From CAIMFV01 sp040757715 (GTDB taxonomy: Bacteria > Pseudomonadota > Alphaproteobacteria > Caulobacterales > Caulobacteraceae), in NCBI GenBank assembly GCA_040757715.1, contig JBFLWS010000009.1, forward strand, positions 53,374-117,373: a stretch of DNA of 64,000 nucleotides, read 5' to 3'. The notes beneath the pieces were generated by a model, which saw nothing but the letters and a program-made list of their open reading frames with translations, was not told the origin of the DNA and did no database searches. Shown in pieces: positions 17,689 to 25,062 of the stretch. Position 1 is the first letter of the stretch, and each line of letters begins with the position of its first letter. The translations under genes and the position numbers were made by a program.

Positions 17689-18996
17689 ATGTCGACGAAC
17701 GCGGATTTGGATTTGCTACGGCGGCGCGACGACGCCTTTGGATCCGGGGCGGCGCTGTTCTACGAGGAGCCGGTGCACTTCGTCCGCGGCGAGGGCGCCA
17801 GCCTGATCGATGGGTCGGGGCGCCGCTACGTCGACATGTACAACAACGTCCCCTGCGTCGGTCACTGCAATCGTCGCGTGGCTGATGCTGTGGCTCGCCA
17901 GCAGGCGACGTTGAACGTCCACAGCCGCTACCTGCATGAAGGCGCCATCACGCTTGCCGAGCGCCTGGCGGGGCTGCATGGGCCGCAGATCGAATCGGTG
18001 CTGTTCAGCTGCAGTGGAACGGAGGCCATCGAGGCGTCTCTGCGTATGGCGCGCTTCGCCACCGGACGCCGCGGCGTCATCTGCACCAACGCGACCTATC
18101 ACGGCAACAGCGACCTCGTCAGCCAGCTCACGCGCGTCGGTAAAACCAACCCGGAGACGGATGAGATCCGGGCGATTCCGTTCCCTGAGACCTATCGACC
18201 GATTGTCGACTCCGAGGACGAGGCGGAGATCTGCGAGGCGTATCTGGCGAAGGTGAAGGCGGCGATCCAGCATCTCGAGGAGTCCGGCGCCGGTTTAGCG
18301 GCCTTCATCGTCTGCTCGATTTTCGCCAATGAAGGGCTTCCCAATATCCCCGCAGGGTTCATGGGGCGCGCCGAGGCCCTCGTGCGCGCCGCCGGCGGAC
18401 TCATCATCTCGGACGAGGTCCAAGCCGGTTACGGCCGAACCGGATCCTGGTGGGGCTATCAGGTCACCGGCTTTACGCCTGACATCGTCGTGACAGGCAA
18501 ACCGATGGCCAATGGCGTGCCGCTCGCCGCGACCGCGGCCAGCAGGACCCTAATGGATGGCTTCCGGGCCAGGACCCGCTACTTCAACACCTACGCCGCG
18601 TCGCCGCTCCAAGCCGCAGCAGGCTTGGCCGTTCTTGACGAGATCGAATCCCAGGCTTTGCTCAAACACGTTTCCGCCGTGGGCCTCTGGCTCAAACAGG
18701 CGTTGCAGGAGAGCGCGCGTCGATGGGACGCCCTGGGCGATGTTCGCGGTCATGGCCTGTTCCTCGGGGTGGAAGTGGTCAAGCCGGGCGCCGCCAAGAC
18801 GCCGGACGTCGAGCTCGCGGTCAAACTGGTCAATCGCTTGAAGGACAAGGGCTTCCTGACCAACAACGCTGGCGTTTTCAACAACATGCTCAAGCTGCGT
18901 CCGCCCCTGGTTCTGAGCCAGGATGAAGCTGAATCCTTCGTCGGGGCCTTCGACGCGACCATCGCCGAGCTGAAGGATGAACTCGTCAGCAGCTAG
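17689..18996 (+). CDS. Class III PLP enzyme, amino-alcohol-phosphate phospholyase type
   Basis: 435 residues, ATG preceded by GGGGAGAACGGCG. PLP lysine K271 is in VTGKPMANG and the pyridine-binding D242 in SDEVQAGYG. The N-terminal segment NNVPCVGHCN, then LNVHSRYLHE, is the pattern of the branch containing ethanolamine-phosphate and phosphohydroxylysine phospholyases rather than ordinary transaminases. The next gene encodes a hydroxylysine-kinase-like phosphotransferase, which fits a route where a hydroxyl is phosphorylated and ammonia plus phosphate are then eliminated to give an aldehyde. Plain omega-transaminase activity remains possible. Confidence 0.85.
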   Translation: MSTNADLDLLRRRDDAFGSGAALFYEEPVHFVRGEGASLIDGSGRRYVDMYNNVPCVGHCNRRVADAVARQQATLNVHSRYLHEGAITLAERLAGLHGPQIESVLFSCSGTEAIEASLRMARFATGRRGVICTNATYHGNSDLVSQLTRVGKTNPETDEIRAIPFPETYRPIVDSEDEAEICEAYLAKVKAAIQHLEESGAGLAAFIVCSIFANEGLPNIPAGFMGRAEALVRAAGGLIISDEVQAGYGRTGSWWGYQVTGFTPDIVVTGKPMANGVPLAATAASRTLMDGFRARTRYFNTYAASPLQAAAGLAVLDEIESQALLKHVSAVGLWLKQALQESARRWDALGDVRGHGLFLGVEVVKPGAAKTPDVELAVKLVNRLKDKGFLTNNAGVFNNMLKLRPPLVLSQDEAESFVGAFDATIAELKDELVSS

Positions 18997-19053
18997 GCTG
19001 GAAAGGCTCCCGCAAACGCCTGGCCCATCGTCTCACCCCATGAAAGCGGCCCC

Positions 19054-20124
19054 ATGAGCAGTCCTCAGCCCCCTCCCGCACCGACGCCCGCCCTCGTGGA
19101 CCCGTTGTTCGCCGAAATGATGAATGACGAGGACACGGCCGTTGAGCTCGACCAAGCGGCTGCAGTGCTGTGGGACAACTATCGCCTGCATGGCGCAATG
19201 TCCGGCCTTCCCGGGGAGCGCGACCGCAATATCCTGGTCGCCACCGAAACGGACGAGCTGTTTGTCCTGAAGATCGCCGGGCCCAACGAACCGGCGATCG
19301 TGACCGACCTCCAGCTGGACGTGCTTCGATGGCTCGGGCGATCCCAAAGCGATCTCTCCTTCCCCAGGCTCAGGGCGACGATCTCGGGGACTGATTGCGT
19401 CACCTTCTGCGACGCGGCGAACCGGCCCCGGATCGCGCGTCTGTTAAGTTACGTGCCGGGCCAGCCCCTCCGTGCGCCTCGGTATTCCAGGGACCAGCGC
19501 ATCGCCGCCGGAGAGGCCTGCGGAAGGCTGACACTGGCGCTCGCTGGTTTCGACCACCCGGCCGCGCGGCGGGGGCTGATTTGGGACGTTGTGGGCGCGG
19601 CTGAACGGATCGAGCCTCTTACTGCCTGCTTGCCCACCGACGAAGTCAAAGCGGCGGCTGCTATGCTCCTCACCCACTTCGCCACGGAGGCCGCTGCGCG
19701 GATCGCCGCCCTCCCCCACCAAGTGATCCATAACGATCTTAACGCCGGCAACCTCATGACCGACCCGCGGAACGAGGCCCTGGTGACGGGGGTCATTGAT
19801 TTTGGGGACGTGCTTTGGACGGCGACCATTGCCGACGCGGCGGTCGGTGCGACGAGCCTCCTGACCACGGGCTGCGATTTGCGACAGTCTCTAAGCGACT
19901 TTCTTTGCGGATATAGCCGGCAGCGGAAAGCGTCGGCCGAGGAGCTTGCGCTGTTCCCCTGCCTGGTGGCGATGCGATTGCTCCTCTTGCTGGTCGTTCC
20001 GGCGTGGCACCGGAGCGCGAACCCGAGCAACCCGCACTACCAAAACTTCGACCCCGAATTCGAAGTCCGGTCGGCCTGGATTCGGCAACTGATGACCATG
20101 GGCGACGGGTTCTCCGACGACTAG
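19054..20124 (+). CDS. APH-fold small-molecule kinase (hydroxylysine/aminoalcohol kinase-like)
   Basis: 356 residues. The aminoglycoside-phosphotransferase fold is shown by the ATP lysine (FVLKIA, K73), the catalytic loop HNDLNAGNL (H226, D228, N233) and the metal motif IDFGD (D249). Family members include choline, homoserine and hydroxylysine kinases. It lies 57 bases after the phospholyase-type PLP gene, the same pairing (sometimes fusion) known for amino-alcohol phosphorylation and elimination. Predicted step: ATP-dependent phosphorylation of the hydroxyl of the regulon's substrate. It is less likely to be an antibiotic-resistance gene, given the context. Confidence 0.82.
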   Translation: MSSPQPPPAPTPALVDPLFAEMMNDEDTAVELDQAAAVLWDNYRLHGAMSGLPGERDRNILVATETDELFVLKIAGPNEPAIVTDLQLDVLRWLGRSQSDLSFPRLRATISGTDCVTFCDAANRPRIARLLSYVPGQPLRAPRYSRDQRIAAGEACGRLTLALAGFDHPAARRGLIWDVVGAAERIEPLTACLPTDEVKAAAAMLLTHFATEAAARIAALPHQVIHNDLNAGNLMTDPRNEALVTGVIDFGDVLWTATIADAAVGATSLLTTGCDLRQSLSDFLCGYSRQRKASAEELALFPCLVAMRLLLLLVVPAWHRSANPSNPHYQNFDPEFEVRSAWIRQLMTMGDGFSDD

Positions 20125-20213
20125 CGGGCCGAGAAGCCCGGTCTCGATTGAACTTGCCACTGCAATTGGCCTGGCGCCGCAGCGCCCGGTTCCAGGCCGA
20201 AGAGAAGAAGGTG

Positions 20214-20990
20214 ATGTGCGACATGTGTGACCTTAAAGACCAAGTGGCGATCGTCACCGGCGCGGGCAGCGCCGACGGCATCGGCTTTGCGATCGCCCAA
20301 GCCCTGGCCGCCGCCGGGGCCCAAGTCGCAATCACCGCCACCTCGGACAGAATCTTCGAGCGGCAGAAAGCGCTCCCGGACTCCTTTGCGCAAAAGGCTG
20401 ACCTCAGCGCAGCCGTCGAGGTCGACGACTTCGTCGACCAGGTCGCTCGGCGCTTCGGCAGGCTCGACATCCTGGTCAACAACGCCGGCATGTCCCAGAC
20501 CGGCGTGACGACGCATTGGGACCCGGTGGCCTCCACTAGCGATGACGCATGGCGCCAGGCGCTGCGGCTGAGCCTCGATACCTGCTTTTATATGACCAGG
20601 GCCGCGCTGAGGCATATGGCGCCGCGCAAGTACGGTCGGATCATCAACATGTCGTCGGTGACAGGGCCGATAGTCGGTTTTCCCGGCGCCGGCGCCTACG
20701 GGACCGCTAAGGCGGCGATGATCGGCCTGACCCGCGAAGTGGCGATCGAGCACGGCGCCGACGGCATTACGGCGAACGCCATTGCGCCGGGATGGATCGC
20801 CAACGGCACGCCCTCACAATTTATCCTTCGCGGCGGGCGGAACACGCCGGTCGGTCGGCCAGGTCGGCCCGAGGAAGTGGCGGCCCTGGCGCTCTTTCTC
20901 GCCAGTCCATCTGCGTCCTACGTGACCGGCCAGCTGATCACCGTCGATGGCGGCAACACCATCCAGGAGTACAAGGGCGAGCCTTTCTGA
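20214..20990 (+). CDS. SDR-family oxidoreductase
   Basis: 258 residues from ATG 20214, which has GAAGAAGG just upstream; the open frame extends further left but overlaps the kinase gene. The N terminus MCDMCDLKDQ has an unusual CxxC pair. The cofactor motif is GAGSADGIG (a variant loop with two extra residues), then NNAGMS, Ser in NMSSVTG and the YGTAK pair. The C terminus ends in VTGQLITVDGG. Enzymes of this look oxidise hydroxyacyl or cyclic alcohol substrates. It is third in the plus-strand unit behind the kinase. Confidence 0.87.
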   Translation: MCDMCDLKDQVAIVTGAGSADGIGFAIAQALAAAGAQVAITATSDRIFERQKALPDSFAQKADLSAAVEVDDFVDQVARRFGRLDILVNNAGMSQTGVTTHWDPVASTSDDAWRQALRLSLDTCFYMTRAALRHMAPRKYGRIINMSSVTGPIVGFPGAGAYGTAKAAMIGLTREVAIEHGADGITANAIAPGWIANGTPSQFILRGGRNTPVGRPGRPEEVAALALFLASPSASYVTGQLITVDGGNTIQEYKGEPF

Positions 20991-21087
20991 GGACCCGCCG
21001 CCCGAGGCGACAACTGCAACGGATGGAGCCGGCCGGCTTTTTTGCGACGCCGCCGCTGAGCCAGCGACTGTGTGACGAGGCGCTACA

Positions 21088-21546
21088 ATGAAAGACAGTG
21101 ACCGCGGTCGCAATGACCGGGATGATCGGATCAAGGTGACCGAGGGGGAGTGGACAGGCTGGTATCCTTGCCGCGACCCCTTCGAAAACCAGGCCGGGCC
21201 ATTCTACTTTCGAATTGATGAGAAAGGCGGTCTCTGCGCCTTCCGAGTGGCGGAGAAGCACCTCAACGGCGCTGGCACTTTACACGGCGGCTGCGTGATG
21301 GGTTTTGCGGATTTCTGCGTGTTTGTGATCGCCCGGCAGGAGCTAGAAGAGCAGGAGGCGGTTACGGCCACCTTCAATTGCGAGCTTGTGGGCGCCGCGC
21401 GCCCGGGGCAACTGGTCGAATGCCGGGGCGACGTTGTGAAAAACACCCGCAGCATGATCTTCGTTCGTGGGCTGATGAGCGCCGATGGCGAGCCGATCTT
21501 GAGTTTCTCATCAGCGGTGAAGAAACGCCGTGCAAGGGCTGGCTAG
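21088..21546 (+). CDS. PaaI-type hotdog thioesterase
   Basis: 152 residues with GAGG 8 bases before the ATG. The hotdog signature is clear: HGGCVMGFAD (HGG 66-68, catalytic-type Asp75), followed by strands ending in RSMIFVRGLM. Such enzymes hydrolyse acyl-CoA thioesters, often to release CoA from stalled intermediates. It is the last gene of the unit starting at 17689 and converges with the acyl-CoA-ligase-like gene 52 bases further on. Confidence 0.85.
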   Translation: MKDSDRGRNDRDDRIKVTEGEWTGWYPCRDPFENQAGPFYFRIDEKGGLCAFRVAEKHLNGAGTLHGGCVMGFADFCVFVIARQELEEQEAVTATFNCELVGAARPGQLVECRGDVVKNTRSMIFVRGLMSADGEPILSFSSAVKKRRARAG

Positions 21547-21598
21547 GTCGCAAATGCTATGCGCCGGGCCGACGGACCAGCTGGTCCGCCTCGGACGA

Positions 21599-22822
21599 TT
21601 ATGAGGGCTCTTCCAGGTCCGGAGCATTCAGCCAGATCGGCAAGATCAGCTCGTCCCAACCGAAGATGGCGAGCTTGGCGTAGCATGCGCGCAGGATCGT
21701 CAGGTCGTTTTGATCCGAGGCGCACCCGGCGCGGTCTCTCGCCCCCACCTTGCCGATGTCCCCCCGCCGGACCTCTTCGCCGCGCTCGTCCATGAGCCGG
21801 ATGTCATGGCCGGCAGCGGGCCGCCCGACGGCATGCAATTGGTCCGGATGGTCTTGGGCCGCCAGCGAGAGCGATCGGTCGCCCTCTGTGATGTCACAGT
21901 ATTCGATCAGACCGCCGGGCCAGCGCTTGAGCACATCGGCCTTCAACGCCGCAGCAAAGGGGGCCGAGGTTGAAAATTTCATTTTGAAGCTCGACAGGTC
22001 GAAGTGGTCGAATTCTGGCAGCGCCATGATGCGGTGGTACTGTGCTGGAACCAGCATGGCGTGCGTCGCGCGATGTTTTTCCGCCAGGGCAAGGAATTCC
22101 AGGGCGTCGAACTCCCTCATCAGCACGACGGTCCCGCCTAGCGCCAAGGCGGGTATCACGCTCACCAGTGTGGTGTTGGAGTGGAGCGGGGTCGAGACCA
22201 GGGTGACCGCATCGCCTTCATAGCCGTGTCCGGCGCCGCGGCCGATGTGAGCCCAACGCATCGCATGGCTCTGCACGACGCTCTTCGGTGCGCCCGTCGG
22301 CCCTGACGCGTAGATGATGTTGAACGTCCAGTTGGCCTTGATCTCCACCTTCATAGGTGAAGCGCCCTCTGGCGGCAGCCATTGGGCGAAGGGGATGTCG
22401 GTGGATGAGCTGTCCAGTGCGATCCGGCGCGCCGTGATCTGATCGGTCACCGGGGAGAGCAACGCTGCGACGCCCGCGTCGAGGAACAAAGCCGACGCCG
22501 CGCAATCCCCGAGCATCATGACGAGTTGGTCGGCGGTGGAACTGGGCGCCAACGGCGTGACCACGGCGCCGGCTTTCAGCGCGCCGAGAAAAACAGCCAG
22601 GTACTCGATCGAGGACTGTGCGCAGATGGCGATCGCCTGCTTCGGCCTGAGCCCGTCGCGCTGAAGCCCAGCCGCCACGCGATCCAACAGGATCTTGAGC
22701 TCACGAAATGTCACCTGCCGATCGCCGTCGATGATGGCGGTGGCGTTTGGGGTGATTGAGGCGTGGGCCAAGACCATGTCTGGCAGGCTGGCGAACAGAC
22801 GAAGGGGGGTATCCGCGGTCAT
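21599..22822 (-). CDS. Degenerate, truncated AMP-dependent acyl-CoA synthetase
   Basis: 407 residues from ATG 22822 (AGGA 6 bases upstream; another ATG at 22834). The fold up to about residue 360 is recognisable as the large domain of acyl-CoA/aryl-CoA ligases, but key motifs are altered. The AMP-binding P-loop reads SGPTGAPKSVV where SGTTGxPKGV is expected, and the adenylate motif reads YCDITEGD instead of YGxTE. The protein stops about 100 residues short of the usual ~510; the RTGD region and a convincing C-terminal lysine domain are missing. The tail (LRACYAKLAIFGWDELIL) may be what is left after an internal deletion. Activity is doubtful; I read this as a decaying gene. Confidence 0.75.
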   Translation of the reverse strand: MTADTPLRLFASLPDMVLAHASITPNATAIIDGDRQVTFRELKILLDRVAAGLQRDGLRPKQAIAICAQSSIEYLAVFLGALKAGAVVTPLAPSSTADQLVMMLGDCAASALFLDAGVAALLSPVTDQITARRIALDSSSTDIPFAQWLPPEGASPMKVEIKANWTFNIIYASGPTGAPKSVVQSHAMRWAHIGRGAGHGYEGDAVTLVSTPLHSNTTLVSVIPALALGGTVVLMREFDALEFLALAEKHRATHAMLVPAQYHRIMALPEFDHFDLSSFKMKFSTSAPFAAALKADVLKRWPGGLIEYCDITEGDRSLSLAAQDHPDQLHAVGRPAAGHDIRLMDERGEEVRRGDIGKVGARDRAGCASDQNDLTILRACYAKLAIFGWDELILPIWLNAPDLEEPS

Positions 22823-22889
22823 ATCGGTCCTCATCGGCGACAGGGCGCCGGCAGTGTGGTCAGAGGAAAGCCTCTGGCTGGGCGGTCTC

Positions 22890-24311
22890 TCAGCCGCCGC
22901 CGGTAAGAATCGCCTTCACCTCGAGATATTCGTGGAAGCCGTAGTCGCCCCACTCGCGGCCGTTGCCGCTCATCTTGTAGCCCCCGAATGGGGCCATCAG
23001 GTCCACGTCGGGCGCATTGATCAGCACCTGACCTGCCCGAAGCTTGGAGGCGATGCGGTGAGCCCGGTCAGGGGGGCCGTACACATAGGCCGCTAGGCCA
23101 TACTCGGTGTCGTTACCGGCCTCGATCGCCTGCTCCTCGCTGTCATAGCCAAGGATCGACACCACCGGCCCGAAGATCTCTTCCCTGGCGATGGTCATGT
23201 CGTTGGTGACATGGGCGAACACGGTGGGCTTCACATAGTAGCCCTTGTCCAGGCCGTCCGGGCGGCCGACGCCGCCGGTGACGAGGGTCGCGCCCTCGGC
23301 GATCCCCTTCTGGATCAGGCCCTGGATCTTCTTCCACTGCGTCTCGGAAACCACCGGGCCCATCTGAGCGTCGCCCCTCGGGTCGCCGACGGTGATGCTT
23401 TCCGCGGCGGCCTTGGCGATGGCGATCGCCTCGTCCATACGCTCGGCTGGGACGAACATACGGCTGGGCGCATTACAGGACTGACCCGAGTTTCGCATCA
23501 TGGATGCGACCCCGCTGGCGACCGCCGCCGCCAGGTCCGCGTCTTCGAGGATGATGTTCGGCGACTTGCCGCCGAGTTCCTGCGCCACGCGCTTGACGGT
23601 TGCTGCGGCGGCCCTCGCCACTTCGATCCCGGCGCGGGTCGAGCCAGTGATGGACACCATGTCGACTTCGGGGTGCGAACTGATCGCGTGGCCGACGGTG
23701 GGGCCGTCGCCATTGACCATGTTGAACACGCCGGCCGGCACGCCCGCGGCGTCCAGAATTTCAGTCCAGATATAACCGGAAAACGGCGCCACTTCCGACG
23801 GCTTCAGCACCATGGTGCAGCCGGCCGCCAGGGCTGGAACGACCTTGCAGGCGATCTGGTTGATCGGCCAGTTCCAGGGCGTAATGAAGCCGCAGACCCC
23901 GATGGGCTCCTTGACAATCCTGGTCGCGCCGCGCTGCTCCTCGAACCGGTAGTCCTTCAGGATGGAGATGCCGGTCTGCAGGTGTCCCAGACCGATGGCG
24001 GCCTGGGAGCGCTGCGAGAGCGAGGCTGGGGCGCCCATTTCTTCGGTGATAGCCTCGGCCAGGTCGCCGTAAAGCCTCTGGTATTCCACGACGATCCGCT
24101 GCAGCACGTCGATCCGTTCTTCAGGCGTCGTTTGCGACCACGCGGCGAAGGCCTTTCGAGCCGCCTTGACGGCCTTGTCCACGTCGGCTGCCGAGCCGAG
24201 GGAGATACGACCCGCGACGCTTTCGTCGGCCGGGTTGATCACCTCCAGGGGATTCGACACCTCGGGATCGACCCACTGTCCGTCGATGTAAAACCTTGTG
24301 TACTCACGCAT
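22890..24311 (-). CDS. NAD(P)-dependent aldehyde dehydrogenase
   Basis: 473 residues from ATG 24311, with GGAG 9 bases upstream and the operator about 105 bases upstream. The frame is open to 24572, but the extra 87 codons run through the operator and are not protein-like. Catalytic residues are all present: N147 (PWNWP), E245 (ELGGKSP) and C279 (NSGQSCNA). It oxidises an aldehyde to the acid. It precedes the acyl-CoA-ligase-like gene by 67 bases on the same strand, an aldehyde-to-acid-to-acyl-CoA order. Confidence 0.92.
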   Translation of the reverse strand: MREYTRFYIDGQWVDPEVSNPLEVINPADESVAGRISLGSAADVDKAVKAARKAFAAWSQTTPEERIDVLQRIVVEYQRLYGDLAEAITEEMGAPASLSQRSQAAIGLGHLQTGISILKDYRFEEQRGATRIVKEPIGVCGFITPWNWPINQIACKVVPALAAGCTMVLKPSEVAPFSGYIWTEILDAAGVPAGVFNMVNGDGPTVGHAISSHPEVDMVSITGSTRAGIEVARAAAATVKRVAQELGGKSPNIILEDADLAAAVASGVASMMRNSGQSCNAPSRMFVPAERMDEAIAIAKAAAESITVGDPRGDAQMGPVVSETQWKKIQGLIQKGIAEGATLVTGGVGRPDGLDKGYYVKPTVFAHVTNDMTIAREEIFGPVVSILGYDSEEQAIEAGNDTEYGLAAYVYGPPDRAHRIASKLRAGQVLINAPDVDLMAPFGGYKMSGNGREWGDYGFHEYLEVKAILTGGG

Positions 24312-24415
24312 ATCTAGGATCTCCAGCAAGCTCGGGCGTTTCGACGATGGTGCAATCTCGGTGTCGCGAGACGCGTCTGACATGAACTTCGCATCTGGCT
24401 GCGGCTCGTTATATA

Positions 24416-24428
24416 GAAACTTAGTTTC
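24416..24428 (-). promoter_or_regulatory. IclR-type operator, site 2
   Basis: GAAACTTAGTTTC, a perfect 13-bp dyad upstream of the aldehyde dehydrogenase at 24311. On the minus strand TTGACC (24446-24441) is followed by 17 bases and then TAAGTT, which overlaps the dyad, so binding would block the -10 region. The same arrangement occurs at site 5. Confidence 0.65.
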
Positions 24429-24599
24429 GATATATGAGACGGTCAATCGCTTCTGCAGAGGCGCGAACGCGGACCGGCCGCCGCGGCCAAACAGCTCAGC
24501 CTTGACTCCACAGGCGTGCGGAATCGGCCCCGCCGGCCCAATCGGCCAAACTGAGCCGCGACTGCACGGCAAGCGCCACTCGTGAGTGTTGCTAATTTT

Positions 24600-24612
24600 G
24601 GAATTTGGTTCC
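24600..24612 (+). promoter_or_regulatory. IclR-type operator, site 3
   Basis: GGAATTTGGTTCC followed by GTTATATGCGACC, matching the core and right-hand extension of the other copies. It lies in the gap between the aldehyde dehydrogenase and TonB receptor genes. Confidence 0.5.
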
Positions 24613-24639
24613 GTTATATGCGACCAACATGGCGGCCGC

Positions 24640-24890
24640 GCGCCTGCCGCCCTTAGCCTTAAACGTCGTCAGGCGACCTAAAAGCCCTCCATAGACGCAT
24701 TGATTTAATTGGTTGAGGGTTAAAAAGATATATAATGCAACTAAAAATTCCCACCGATGTTCATTTTTTACATGCCACAACTGTAAAATATCACCCACGA
24801 GCTAGCATAATTCCCATGTATACGCCACAATATACAGAATATATTATACCATAAGAACATATATGGTGCCTCTCCTACCCGGCCAACGCG
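24640..24890. other. AT-rich intergenic stretch
   Basis: About two-thirds A+T by eye, against about one-third in surrounding genes. It contains runs such as AAAAAGATATATAATG and AATATATTATACC. A 68-codon minus-strand frame here (24592-24798) does not look like a protein. The stretch is flanked by operator sites 3 and 4 and forms most of the 750-bp gap before the TonB receptor. It may be a long upstream activating or H-NS/MucR-type silencer region, or foreign DNA. Confidence 0.55.
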
Positions 24891-24962
24891 GCTCGTGTTT
24901 AGTCGATGTGGCGAATTGGCAATCCCCCGACCCTTGACCGTCACAAAAAATGTGCTTTTTAT

Positions 24963-24975
24963 GAAAATTAGTTCC
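24963..24975 (+). promoter_or_regulatory. IclR-type operator, site 4
   Basis: GAAAATTAGTTCC followed by GTTTAGCGGACC, 88 bases before the TonB receptor start. The right half and extension match the other copies well; the left half is weaker. Confidence 0.55.
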
Positions 24976-25062
24976 GTTTAGCGGACCTAATGGCCGCGAC
25001 GGTCACGTAGGAGTCGGTCGTCCTTATCGGCCGCCTCACAAAAAAACGGGGGAATGGGTTCG

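Noticed and set aside
19054..20124. Aminoglycoside-resistance phosphotransferase
   Set aside because: The fold is shared, but the neighbour is a phospholyase-type PLP enzyme and the gene lies in a catabolic regulon, so a metabolic kinase is the better reading.
22822..24572. Longer aldehyde dehydrogenase starting at 24572
   Set aside because: The extra 87 codons cross the operator and promoter; ATG 24311 has a good ribosome site and matches the family's usual start.
24592..24798. 68-codon minus-strand frame in the AT-rich gap
   Set aside because: No ribosome site, no family resemblance, and it overlaps operator site 3; chance frame.
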